Source: JBHELG01 sp046263195 (lineage in GTDB: Bacteria; Actinomycetota; Nitriliruptoria; Nitriliruptorales; JAHWKO01). From it: a stretch of 51,089 bases of DNA. Positions 43,642 to 51,089 of the stretch are shown in pieces. The stretch is from the NCBI GenBank assembly GCA_046263195.1, contig JBHELG010000031.1:1-51089 (forward strand). Direction: 5' to 3'. Every line of letters starts with the position of its first letter. Position 1 is the stretch's first letter. The position numbers and the translations under genes were made by a program. The notes under the pieces are model-generated. The model did not search any database. It worked only from the letters and a program-made list of their open reading frames with translations, and was not told the DNA's origin.

Positions 43642-45276
43642 ATGGGGCGAGCCGCGGGAGGATCGCCTTGCTGTGGGGATGAGCTGAGTCTCCCCGTCCG
43701 TGCCAGGCTGCCAGGAAGTCCCAGATCGCTCCGCAACCTTGCGGCGCTGGTGCTCTGTGGCGTACTGCTCGCCTCCTGCGCAGGCACGGGACCGGCTGGT
43801 CCTCCGGATCACATCAAACAGACAGCTTCCATCGCCATCTCCGAGCCGCGCGACCTCGTCCCGCAACAGGCCCTCGACCTCGCCGGCATCCAGGTTGTCT
43901 CGGCGCTCTTCACGCCGCTGATGGCCTACGACCCGGTGACGATGGAAGCGAAGCCCGCCATGGCGGAGTCAATCGAGTCCTCTGACCAGCGCATATGGCG
44001 CGTTCGCATCCAGGAGGGCTGGACATTCCACGACGGTGAACCCGTCACCTCCCAGTCCTTTGTCGACGCCTGGAACTTCGGGGCCCGTCCGTCCAGTCGC
44101 ACGTCGTCGTACTTCTCGTCCATCGATGGCCACGAAGCCCTGGAGGGCGGGACGGAGCGCCTACGCGGTCTTCGAGTCGTCGATCCGCTCACCTTCGAGG
44201 TGACCCTGTCGCGGCCCTTCAGCCAGTTCCCGCTCATGCTCGGCTTCACCGCCTTCGCGCCACTGCCGACGGCCGCCTTCGCCGACCCCGCCACCTTCCG
44301 CGAGTCGCCTATCGGCAACGGTCCCTACCGGATGGAAGAACCCTGGCAGCACAACCATTCCGTCACGCTTCGCCGCTACGAGGGCTATCGCGGCGAGCCC
44401 GGCAGCGTCGAACGGCTCGAGTTCCGCATCTACGCCGATCAGCCGGCCGCGTTCCGTGACGTTCAAGCGGGCAACCTCGACGTGGCCACCGTGCCCGAGG
44501 AGCTTGCCCTCGAAGCCCGGAGGAGCTTCGGGGACCGTCTCCTGACGGCCACCTCCTCGGACTTCGTCTACCTGGGCCTGCCCCTGTACGACGCGCGTTA
44601 CGCAAACCCCGACCTGCGCCAAGCCTTGTCGCTCGCGATCGACCGTCGGCTCATCATCGACACGGTGCGCAACGGCGTGGGCGAGCCCGCCACCTCCCTG
44701 GTCCCCCCGGTGGTACCCGGCTCGCGAAGCGCAGCGTGCGGAGCTTGTAGACACGACCCCGTCCGGGCACGCGAGCTCTTCACGCGATCGGGAGGACTCG
44801 ACGAGCTCGTCCTTTGGGCCGGCAGGGAAGGTGGTTCGGCCCCGGCGGTCGAGGCGATCGCGAATCAGCTGCGTCAGACACTCGGCATCCCGAAGGTCGA
44901 GCTCAAGACCATGTTGAACGCCGAGTACTTCCAGTTGCGCGACCAGCGGAAGATGACCGGTCCTTTCCTGTCCGACTGGATCATGGACTACCCGAGCCCC
45001 CAGAACTACCTCGAGCCGCTCTACTCGACGGGAGCAGCGGCGAATCGCTTCGAGTACAGGAATCCACAGGTCGACGACCTGCTTCGTCGCGGCGATGCAG
45101 CCAGGTCCCTACCGGAAGCCCTCGACCTCTACCGACGGGCCGAGGAGATCGTCGCTGCGGACCTTCCGGTCCTGCCCCTGTGGTTCGACCAGTCCCTCTA
45201 CGTGCATTCCGAGCGGGTCGAGAATCTCGTCGTCGACCCCCGCCTCGTCGTCCGCTCCCTGACCCTGCGGGAATGA
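43642..45276 (+). CDS. Oligopeptide-type ABC transporter substrate-binding lipoprotein (SBP_bac_5)
   Basis: This 544-residue protein has a signal peptide ending in lipobox LLASC (C46) and an OppA/DppA-like fold: ESSDQRIWRVRIQEGWTFHDGEPVTSQSFVDAWNF, SPIGNGPYRMEEPW, ANPDLRQALSLAIDRRLII, and MDYPSPQNYLEPLYST. It should be tethered outside and bind peptides or related ligands. No permease or ATPase genes are in the window, so it is an orphan binding protein. ATG 43642 follows GGAGAGGCGC. Confidence 0.92.
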   Translation: MGRAAGGSPCCGDELSLPVRARLPGSPRSLRNLAALVLCGVLLASCAGTGPAGPPDHIKQTASIAISEPRDLVPQQALDLAGIQVVSALFTPLMAYDPVTMEAKPAMAESIESSDQRIWRVRIQEGWTFHDGEPVTSQSFVDAWNFGARPSSRTSSYFSSIDGHEALEGGTERLRGLRVVDPLTFEVTLSRPFSQFPLMLGFTAFAPLPTAAFADPATFRESPIGNGPYRMEEPWQHNHSVTLRRYEGYRGEPGSVERLEFRIYADQPAAFRDVQAGNLDVATVPEELALEARRSFGDRLLTATSSDFVYLGLPLYDARYANPDLRQALSLAIDRRLIIDTVRNGVGEPATSLVPPVVPGSRSAACGACRHDPVRARELFTRSGGLDELVLWAGREGGSAPAVEAIANQLRQTLGIPKVELKTMLNAEYFQLRDQRKMTGPFLSDWIMDYPSPQNYLEPLYSTGAAANRFEYRNPQVDDLLRRGDAARSLPEALDLYRRAEEIVAADLPVLPLWFDQSLYVHSERVENLVVDPRLVVRSLTLRE

Positions 45277-45383
45277 AGGGCCCGCAGAGTTCGAAGCACC
45301 CCACCTGCCGGCGCCGGTCGCCCGTCCCGGAAGGCACTCCTGCCCGGGTGCTAGGGTGAGTGGCCTGTCGGGGAAGGAGGCGC

Positions 45384-46265
45384 ATGGCCGGCATGAGAGA
45401 TGCGCCGATCCTCTACCGGACGCTCCACGCGGCCCTGCCCTTGATCGTGAACCCCTACCTCCAGCTCGACATCGAAGGACAAGAGAACGTCCCAGCGGCG
45501 GGCGGGGCCGTTGTCGCTTCTAACCACCTGGCCTTCATCGACTCCGTACTCTTGGCGTTGAACCTCGACCGGCCGGTCTACTTCTTGGGAAAGGCCGACT
45601 ATTTCGCGTCCGCCAAGACCCGCTGGTTCTTCTCCGGCGTCGGGGTCATCCCCACCTATCGGCAGGGTGGCGACAAGGCTCGGGAGTCCCTCGAATCCGG
45701 GCTCTCCGTCGTCAGTCGCGGGGACCTGCTCGGCATCTACCCCGAGGGCACGCGCAGCCCCGATGGTCGCCTCTACCGCGGAAAGACCGGGCCGGTGCGC
45801 ATCGCCATCGAAGGCGAGGTGCCACTCGTGCCGTGTGCCGTCATCGGCACGCGAGAGGCGCAGCCGCCCGACGCCTACATGCCGCGCCGCCGTCCCGTCA
45901 AGGTGCGGTATGGCCGCCCGCTGGACTTCTCGCGCTACTCGGGTCAAGAGGACGACACCGCGATACTGCGCTCCGCCACCGACGAGTTGATGTACGAGAT
46001 CATGCTGCTGTCGGGCCAGGAATACGTCGACGAGTACGCCGCGAACATCAAGAGTGGCCAGGTGACCGTCGAAGGCGTCGAAGGGGAGCACGCCCCGCAG
46101 GTGGGCGAGGAGCCGCCCGGGCTGGCGACCGAAGGTCGCCGGGAGGGCGGGCGAGAGTCTCGGCTGGCGACCGAAGGTCGCCGGGAGGGCGGGCGAGAGT
46201 CTCGGCTGGCGACCGAAGGTCGCCGGGAGGGCGGGCGAGGGATCTGGCGACGCAGGGCGAGCTGA
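45384..46265 (+). CDS. PlsC-family 1-acylglycerol-3-phosphate acyltransferase with repeat-derived tail
   Basis: This 293-residue acyltransferase has the catalytic NHLAFIDS motif (H x4 D) and the acceptor-site motif GIYPEGTRSPDG. It should make phosphatidic acid or a related lipid. Residues about 245-285 are three 14-residue copies (LATEGRREGGRESR type) encoded by a palindromic 42-base repeat also found at the right end of the window. The enzyme domain ends before this tail, so the tail is probably dispensable. ATG 45384 is preferred behind AAGGAGG. Confidence 0.9.
   Translation: MAGMRDAPILYRTLHAALPLIVNPYLQLDIEGQENVPAAGGAVVASNHLAFIDSVLLALNLDRPVYFLGKADYFASAKTRWFFSGVGVIPTYRQGGDKARESLESGLSVVSRGDLLGIYPEGTRSPDGRLYRGKTGPVRIAIEGEVPLVPCAVIGTREAQPPDAYMPRRRPVKVRYGRPLDFSRYSGQEDDTAILRSATDELMYEIMLLSGQEYVDEYAANIKSGQVTVEGVEGEHAPQVGEEPPGLATEGRREGGRESRLATEGRREGGRESRLATEGRREGGRGIWRRRAS
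46119..46239. repeat. Three tandem copies of a 42-base palindromic repeat inside plsC
   Basis: Units start at 46119, 46161 and 46203 (last partial, about 37 bases). Each contains GGCGACC-GAA-GGTCGCC, a 7-bp dyad, then a GGGAGGGCGGGCG tail. The copies are nearly identical and stay in frame as 14 codons. A related single copy lies at 51008-51041. Confidence 0.85.
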
Positions 46266-46384
46266 GCCAGCCCGAGTCGACGCGATCGCGTGCGCTGAGC
46301 GGAGGGCGCCTCGCACAGGCTCGCCGGTTACGGCAGCGTAGGTTACGGTGGCGTAGCTTTTGCCGCCGACCTCTGAGGTCCTAC

Positions 46385-47401
46385 GTGCCCGAAACCGTCA
46401 CGAACGCTCACCATCCCACCGACGTCATCCTCGAAGCCGCGCTTGCCGCGGAACATCCGCCCGAAGTCCGGGGAGTCGTCCACCTCGACGGAGCCAAGCT
46501 GCGCTTCTATCGGCGCACCGCTGTCGTGCTCACCGGCGCTCCGCTGCTCGGGCTCGCCGCCGCGATGCTGCTGCTGTGGGGCCGGGGCCTCACCGCGCTC
46601 GACTTCGGGCTCTTCTTCGGCTTCTACGTCTTCACTGGACTCGGAGTGACGGTGGGCTATCACCGTCTCTTCACACACCGCAGCTTCGAGGTACCGCTCC
46701 CGGTGCGTGCCCTGCTGGCTGTCGCAGGCTCGATGGCGGTAGAAGGCTCGATCATCGACTGGGTGGCCACCCACCGTCGCCACCACGCCTACGCAGACGC
46801 CTACGGCGATCCCCACTCGCCCCATCTCGTGGCCAAGTCCGGCCTGAAGGGTGTCCTGGCAGGACTGTGGCACGCCCACGTCGGCTGGTTCTTCGCTCCC
46901 GAGCGGACGGACGCGACGCGCTGGGCCCCCGACCTCCAAGAGGAGCCGGTCATCCGCGCCGTCGACCGCGCGTTTGGCTGGTTGACGGCCGCGAGCTTCG
47001 CCCTGCCGGGCGTGATCGGGCTCGTGGTGACTCGCAGCCTGGTCGGTGGCGTGACCGCCTTCGTCTGGGGAGGGCTCGTACGCATCCTCCTGCTTCACCA
47101 CGTGACCTGGGGCATCAACTCGATCTGCCACTTCTTCGGCAGCCAACCCTTCGACACGCGTGACGAGAGCACGAACAACTGGGTGCTGTCGCTCGTGTCC
47201 TTCGGCGAGTCGTGGCACAACAATCACCATGCCTTCCCGACCTCCGCCCGGCACGGGATCCTGCGGGGACAACTCGACCCGGGGTGGCGTGTCATTCGCA
47301 CGCTCGAGCAACTCGGCGTCGCCCGTAACATCCGGCGCATCAGCAGGCGGGTGCTCGACCGCAAGTGGGCCCGTCCCCCTGTCCCACTGGCGCGCGGGTG
47401 A
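46385..47401 (+). CDS. Fatty acyl desaturase (delta-9 type)
   Basis: This 338-residue di-iron membrane enzyme has the three histidine boxes HRLFTH (93-98), HRRHH (130-134) and HNNHH (278-282), with four or so membrane helices (VVLTGAPLLGLAAAMLLL, FGLFFGFYVFTGLGV and two later). It should introduce a double bond in acyl-CoA or membrane lipid chains. The product begins at GTG 46385 with GAGG eight bases upstream. It follows the PlsC gene by 119 bases and precedes a TetR gene, a common regulator/desaturase pairing. Confidence 0.93.
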   Translation: MPETVTNAHHPTDVILEAALAAEHPPEVRGVVHLDGAKLRFYRRTAVVLTGAPLLGLAAAMLLLWGRGLTALDFGLFFGFYVFTGLGVTVGYHRLFTHRSFEVPLPVRALLAVAGSMAVEGSIIDWVATHRRHHAYADAYGDPHSPHLVAKSGLKGVLAGLWHAHVGWFFAPERTDATRWAPDLQEEPVIRAVDRAFGWLTAASFALPGVIGLVVTRSLVGGVTAFVWGGLVRILLLHHVTWGINSICHFFGSQPFDTRDESTNNWVLSLVSFGESWHNNHHAFPTSARHGILRGQLDPGWRVIRTLEQLGVARNIRRISRRVLDRKWARPPVPLARG

Positions 47402-47445
47402 GCCGGGCAAGCGCGGGGGGCACTGGCACTCCTCGCCGGGCCCGC

Positions 47446-48045
47446 ATGAGCGGCAAGGAACGCCGGGAGCAGCTGATCGGCGTCGCGCGGGCGGTTTTCG
47501 CCGAACGCGGTTTCGAGGCCGCTTCCATCGAAGAGATCGCCGAGCGTGCAGGGGTGAGCAAGCCGGTCGTCTACGAGCATTTCGGCGGCAAGGAAGGCCT
47601 GTACGCGGTCGTCGTGGACCGCGAGGTCGATCACCTGCTGGGTCTGATCACGGCTGCCCTCGAGGCCGACCATCCGCGGCTCGCAGTCGAGCAGACAGCG
47701 ATCGCGTTTCTCACCTACATCGAGGAGCAGCAGGACGGCTTTCGTATCCTCGTCCGGGATGCGCCCGTGGGAACCTCGTCGGGCACTTTGCCCAGCATCA
47801 TCGGCGACGTCGCCGCAAATGCCGAGTCGCTGCTTGCCGCCGAGTTCGATCAGCGGGGCTACGACCCGAACATCGCCCCGCTGTACGCCCGGGCGCTCGT
47901 GGGCATGGTCGCGCTCGTGGGGGAGTGGTGGCTCGATGTCGGCTTGCCGAAGAGGCAGGAGGTGGCGGCTCATCTCGCCAACCTCGCCTGGAACGGGCTG
48001 AAGGCCCTCGACCCGCAACCGGAGTTGATGCGGCCATCGTCGTGA
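47446..48045 (+). CDS. TetR-family transcriptional regulator
   Basis: This 199-residue protein has an N-terminal helix-turn-helix (AARAVFAERGFEAASIEEIAERAGVSKPVVYEHFGGKEGLY, about 9-50) and a helical ligand-binding C-terminal domain. The ligand is not visible. ATG 47446 gives the usual N-terminus MSGKERREQLI. Its position right after the desaturase makes that gene a plausible target; this is inference. Confidence 0.92.
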   Translation: MSGKERREQLIGVARAVFAERGFEAASIEEIAERAGVSKPVVYEHFGGKEGLYAVVVDREVDHLLGLITAALEADHPRLAVEQTAIAFLTYIEEQQDGFRILVRDAPVGTSSGTLPSIIGDVAANAESLLAAEFDQRGYDPNIAPLYARALVGMVALVGEWWLDVGLPKRQEVAAHLANLAWNGLKALDPQPELMRPSS

Positions 48046-48097
48046 GCTCGGACGGATGCTGCCTCGCTCACCACTCCCGCCCCTAGCATCTCAGAGG

Positions 48098-48892
48098 ATG
48101 ATCGAGGAACTTGATCTCGCTGTCCGGGTCGCCGAGGAGGCTGGCGCCCTCCTGCGTGAATACGCCCGCGGAGGATCACTGGGGGTGCGGACGAAGTCGA
48201 GTGAGACTGATCCGGTCTCCGACGCCGACCACGCGGCTGAGCAGCTCATAACCGAGGCGTTGTCCGAGGCCTGTCCTCACGACGCCATCGTGGCCGAGGA
48301 GGAGGGGGGCCGGACTGGCTCTTCGGGGCGGACCTGGATCATCGACCCTCTCGACGGGACCGTGAACTACCTCTACGGGATTCCGGCCTGGTGTGTCTCC
48401 ATCGCCTGCGAGGACTCGGAAGGTCTCCTGGCCGCAACGGTCTACGACCCCAGCCGCGACGAGACCTTCACCGCAGCTCGGGGCCAGGAAGCATGGCTGA
48501 ACGGAGATCCCATCTCCGTGACCGAGGCGTCGTTCGAACGTGCGCTCATCGCCACCGGCTTTGCGTACGACTCCACGGTGCGTGTCGGGCAGGGACACGT
48601 CCTCGCCGAGTTGCTCGGGGTGGTTCGCGACGTGCGTCGGGTGGGGGCGGCCGCCCTCGACCTGGCCTGGACCGCCTGCGGTCGCTTCGATGGCTTCTAC
48701 GAGTTCGATCTCAAGCCGTGGGATGTCGCGGCCGGCAGCCTCCTCGTGACCGAGGCCGGTGGTGTCGTCTCCGACCACACCATCACCCTCGCACGTCGAG
48801 ACCTGTTCAGCGTCTTCGCAGGGGGTGAAGCGGTCCACGAACGTCTCGAGGAGTTCGTCCTCGACCGCACGCGCGGACCGTCCCCAGGCTGA
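48098..48892 (+). CDS. Inositol monophosphatase-family phosphatase
   Basis: This 264-residue Mg-dependent phosphatase has the metal motifs DPVSDADHAAE, AEEEGG, IDPLDGTVNY and the C-terminal KPWDVAAGSLLVTEAGG. The family includes inositol, histidinol, fructose-1,6-bisphosphate and PAP phosphatases; actinobacteria use several for inositol lipids. ATG 48098 gives the family N-terminus; AGAGG abuts it. A strong terminator follows the stop. Confidence 0.93.
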   Translation: MIEELDLAVRVAEEAGALLREYARGGSLGVRTKSSETDPVSDADHAAEQLITEALSEACPHDAIVAEEEGGRTGSSGRTWIIDPLDGTVNYLYGIPAWCVSIACEDSEGLLAATVYDPSRDETFTAARGQEAWLNGDPISVTEASFERALIATGFAYDSTVRVGQGHVLAELLGVVRDVRRVGAAALDLAWTACGRFDGFYEFDLKPWDVAAGSLLVTEAGGVVSDHTITLARRDLFSVFAGGEAVHERLEEFVLDRTRGPSPG

Positions 48893-48905
48893 TCAGGACG
48901 TGAGG

Positions 48906-48943
48906 CACCGGTAGGTGGGCCCGTGTTGGCCCACCTACCGGTG
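48906..48943. terminator. Perfect 16-bp hairpin between convergent genes
   Basis: CACCGGTAGGTGGGCC (48906-48921) and its exact complement (48928-48943) flank the loop CGTGTT. It lies between the inositol-monophosphatase-family gene (plus) and the FG-GAP gene (minus), so it probably ends both transcripts. No U-tract on either side. Confidence 0.85.
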
Positions 48944-48966
48944 GTATACGACCGGCTGCTCTAGCC

Positions 48967-50493
48967 TTAGTTGTGGAGCAGGACCCCCAACCTGTTTGCC
49001 TGGGGATCGGCACCTCCCCGATCGATCACGGCGATGTCAGCCTTCCCGTCGCCGTTGAAGTCGCCCGCCGTGAGCTCTCGGATGGCATCCTCGAAGTTCA
49101 AGGCTTGGGTGATGAGGAACGGGGAGCCTGGCGCCGGCCGGAACTGTGTCTTCACGATGCTCCCGTCGGGGCGCGTGATGGTCTTCTCACTGTTCGAGAA
49201 GCACGAGATGTATTGTGGTCCCGGGTTGGGGAAGCCCGATGTGACACAGATGTCGGGGCGTTGGTCGGGCTGCGGGTTCTGGATGCCCGTGAACTGACCG
49301 CTCACGATGAACGAGGTCCGGGCGCCGGGAACGTCTCCTGCCCGGTACGGCGACGCTGTCTCCTCCGTGAAGGTCCCAGGTGGGTCGTTGATGAACACGG
49401 ACACGCTAGGGTTCGGCTGCACGGGGCCGGTGTTGGCGACCGCGAAGTCCGGGGCGCGGCGCTGACCGGGACCGAGGAAGTTGTCGATCGCGATCGTGTG
49501 CGGGCGGGCACGCCGTGGGGTCGGAGGCGGTTGGTCCGGGAAGTTGTTCGCCCTGCCGGCATCGATGACTTGCGGCGGGCCGACCGTACCGTCGCCGTTG
49601 CCGGGTAGGAACATGATCGGGCCGTTGTTGTTGCACGGTATGAGCCCATCAGCCAGGCCGTCGGCATTGAGATCGGCCGCGGCGGGGAAGTGGGGCGAGT
49701 CGCAGAAGGGGTTCGGCCCGCCAGCGGTGAAATCGATCGTCTGGCGCTCGGTGAAGGTGCCGTCGCCGCTCCCCAGGAAGATCTGAGCGGTGTCGACGTC
49801 CTCGTTGTCGATGAGGAAGTCCAACTTGCCGTCCCGGTTGAAATCGGCCACGCCGACGCCGAGGGGCCGGGGATCGGTCTCGGTGACGTGGCGGGTGAAG
49901 GTTCCGTCACCGTTGTTCAGGAAGGCCACGACCCACCCCGGGCAACGGGTTGGATGGGGACCGGGAAGGATCTGAGGTGATCCGGCGTCGGCTGCGAGCA
50001 CGTCGTTCCTGCCGTCGTTGTTCACATCGACAATGGCGGCGCCCCGCCCGACGCTGAAACAGCGTGCGGCAGTGCTCGCCAGATGCTGTGAGGTCAGCAG
50101 GGTCTCGCTGAATCCCGGGCTGAAACGGCCCTGACCATCGTTCTCCATGACCACGAGCTTGCCGCCTGTCCGATTAGCGGCCGTTCCCTCGCTGGTGACG
50201 GCCAGGTCGACGTCACCGTCGCCGTCGAGGTCTCCGGTCGGGACGGTGATCCCGAACAGGTGGGTCGCCCCTACCACATAGGACTGGGCGGGACCGAAAA
50301 CCGACTTCGCCGGCTGCCCCTGGGCGGCGTATCCGCCGAATGCCACCATGGCAACGAGCCAGCCGGTCAGAGCGATGAGAATTGGTCGGCGACGTGGAGG
50401 CAGGGCGAGCGGCCGCCTCCCCGATTCTTGAACCTTGGTTGTCCTGGGCCGTGGTCGACGCCGCGCCCAGGCGACGGCATGCCTGCTCCACAT
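48967..50493 (-). CDS. Secreted or surface FG-GAP/VCBS repeat protein
   Basis: This 508-residue protein has a basic N-terminus and a membrane/signal segment (ILIALTGWLVAMVAFGGYAA, about 38-57). At least five calcium-loop motifs of the DxDGDGxxD type follow (DLDGDGDVD, DVNNDGRND, DFNRDGKLD, DLNADGLAD, DFNGDGKAD), spaced as in FG-GAP/VCBS beta-propellers. It is probably exported and binds Ca2+; its ligand or enzymatic role is unknown. ATG 50493 follows GAAGGGA; a longer frame upstream has no support. Confidence 0.87.
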   Translation of the reverse strand: MWSRHAVAWARRRPRPRTTKVQESGRRPLALPPRRRPILIALTGWLVAMVAFGGYAAQGQPAKSVFGPAQSYVVGATHLFGITVPTGDLDGDGDVDLAVTSEGTAANRTGGKLVVMENDGQGRFSPGFSETLLTSQHLASTAARCFSVGRGAAIVDVNNDGRNDVLAADAGSPQILPGPHPTRCPGWVVAFLNNGDGTFTRHVTETDPRPLGVGVADFNRDGKLDFLIDNEDVDTAQIFLGSGDGTFTERQTIDFTAGGPNPFCDSPHFPAAADLNADGLADGLIPCNNNGPIMFLPGNGDGTVGPPQVIDAGRANNFPDQPPPTPRRARPHTIAIDNFLGPGQRRAPDFAVANTGPVQPNPSVSVFINDPPGTFTEETASPYRAGDVPGARTSFIVSGQFTGIQNPQPDQRPDICVTSGFPNPGPQYISCFSNSEKTITRPDGSIVKTQFRPAPGSPFLITQALNFEDAIRELTAGDFNGDGKADIAVIDRGGADPQANRLGVLLHN

Positions 50494-50764
50494 CGTCACA
50501 TTCCCTTCGGTTGGGTCGCCCCACAGACGGAAGGCAGAAGGAAACCTACCCCTGTCCGAACGGCCGTGGTAAGTGCTCTCGACATGTAGCGGGCGGAGTC
50601 GGGGGCGCGCTGTTGAAGGCTCACCAGAGCCGGATGGCACTCGGGCGGCGAGAGGCGAGACACAACGAGTGGACCTCAGGCAAAAAAGCGCGCCGGGTAA
50701 TTGAAGAAGGGCGGACCGTAAGCCGATCAGTAGGGGGACGTTCTCAAGCGACGCAGGAGCTCCC

Positions 50765-50932
50765 ATGGAGTCCGACCGCAATCACATTGACCGGATTCTC
50801 GAACGTCTCGAAGTGCTGCGTGACGGAGTCCGGGAACTCGACCGGCTGCACTCTTCGGTCCGAGCCGAGATCATTCGGTCCGAGATCAAGCGTCTCGGGG
50901 AAGACGGAGCCGAGGCGTTGGCGGCCGAGTAG
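50765..50932 (+). CDS. Small helical protein (55 residues)
   Basis: This short gene reads MESDRNHIDRILERLEVLRD and continues helical to EALAAE, with heptad-like Leu/Ile spacing. ATG 50765 has AGGAG six bases upstream. It is divergent from the FG-GAP gene and lies 116 bases before a response regulator start. No family recognised; it might be a small regulator or partner protein, but that is a guess. Confidence 0.6.
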   Translation: MESDRNHIDRILERLEVLRDGVRELDRLHSSVRAEIIRSEIKRLGEDGAEALAAE

Positions 50933-50958
50933 CAGGCAGCGGAGGTAAAGCCCGCGAT

Positions 50959-50997
50959 AGGTCGACGGCGACCTCCTCGCCGGTCGAGAGCGATAAT
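50959..50997 (+). promoter_or_regulatory. Possible promoter/operator of the right-edge response regulator
   Basis: GATAAT (50992-50997) fits a -10. AGGTCG-ACGG-CGACCT (50959-50974) is an inverted repeat overlapping where the -35 would fall. The 5' leader would then contain the palindromic repeat at 51008. This is a suggestion from motif spacing only. Confidence 0.35.
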
Positions 50998-51007
50998 GGT
51001 TGTTGCC

Positions 51008-51041
51008 GGGCTGGCGACCGTAGGTCGCCGGGCGGGCGGGG
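51008..51041. repeat. Dispersed copy of the plsC palindromic repeat
   Basis: GGGCTGGCGACCGTAGGTCG followed by CCGGGCGGGCGGGG matches the plsC repeat unit with GTA for GAA in the dyad centre. The 7-bp arms GGCGACC/GGTCGCC are intact. It ends eight bases before an ATG and supplies the GGGG part of its likely ribosome-binding site. Confidence 0.8.
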
Positions 51042-51048
51042 AAGAGCC

Positions 51049-51089
51049 ATGGCAGCGATCTTGTTGGTGGAAGACGACGCCTCCGTGCG
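51049..51089 (+). CDS. Response regulator, N-terminal fragment cut by window end
   Basis: The first 13 codons read MAAILLVEDDASV, the beta-1 strand and acidic pair of a receiver domain. The gene continues beyond the window. ATG 51049 follows GGGGAAGAGCC. Output domain unknown. Confidence 0.75.
   Translation, partial: MAAILLVEDDASV

Noticed and set aside
43476..43866. Longer GntR start 130 codons upstream
   Set aside because: It would run through the AT-rich promoter region and adds sequence without family similarity; ATG 43476 matches the YtrA-type N-terminus.
46119..46239. Tandem repeats as a CRISPR array
   Set aside because: Units are contiguous without variable spacers and lie in a coding frame; no cas genes nearby.

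Overview
The window is a gene-dense, high-GC chromosomal segment of an actinobacterium. A WhiB protein, the actinobacterial division regulator SepH, many GTG starts and a GAAC-N4-GTTC LexA box support this. The exact lineage cannot be fixed from the sequence; the SepH variant and mixed gene content suggest a deep-branching, possibly acidimicrobial-like lineage, which is inference. There is no rRNA or tRNA gene, CRISPR array, intact insertion sequence or clear prophage.

Layout. 0.3-3.7 kb: a large zinc-ribbon/adenylate cyclase/ATPase/TPR signalling protein. 3.7-8.4 kb (minus strand): a tightly packed lipoate and 2-oxoacid dehydrogenase operon (lpd, E2, lipB, lipA), divergent from gcvT. 10-13.5 kb: stress-type small proteins (BON, YflT-like), glycerate kinase, an ErpA/IscA-type iron-sulfur carrier with a duplicated start region, and a DUF2784 membrane protein. 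13.5-20.3 kb: GH15 glycosidase, a receiver-only regulator, trpD, whiB, an acetolactate-synthase-like TPP enzyme and mutM. 20.3-24.8 kb: small hydrophilic proteins (one CsbD-like), DUF309, a zinc-ribbon protein, a small membrane protein, a coiled-coil NYN ribonuclease candidate and SepH. 24.8-28.8 kb: M48 protease, GT4 glycosyltransferase, a COG2426 membrane protein and an esterase. 28.8-30.9 kb (minus): a membrane-anchored caspase-like protein with an EF-hand loop, and a HAD hydrolase. 31.1-35 kb: a translationally coupled ROK kinase / EEP-like protein / S9 peptidase operon. 35-37.3 kb (minus): a muconolactone-isomerase-like protein, an archaeal-type ornithine cyclodeaminase homologue and a HIT protein.

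37.4-41.9 kb is the most accessory-looking part: a DUF222/13E12-type HNH protein with a perfect LexA operator just before its ATG, an aminotransferase followed by stacked inverted repeats and a terminator, a small intact HNH nuclease, and a haloalkane-dehalogenase-like gene broken by four mutually compensating frameshifts. 42-51 kb: a GntR/DUF1648 operon, an orphan oligopeptide-type binding lipoprotein, a PlsC acyltransferase whose C-terminus is built from a palindromic repeat that recurs at the right end of the window, a fatty-acid desaturase, a TetR regulator, an inositol-monophosphatase-family protein, a secreted FG-GAP/VCBS protein, a small helical protein and the start of a response regulator.

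Functional themes are lipoylation with 2-oxoacid and glycine metabolism (lipA, lipB, E2, lpd, gcvT), envelope lipids and glycolipids (GT4, PlsC, desaturase), division (SepH) and DNA-damage response (LexA-boxed DUF222 gene, mutM). The most unusual items are the SOS-boxed DUF222 protein with an eroded HNH core, the palindromic repeat captured as protein-coding sequence in plsC, the duplicated ribosome-binding/start module of the ErpA-like gene, the caspase with an EF-hand, and the EEP-family protein missing two conserved catalytic residues.
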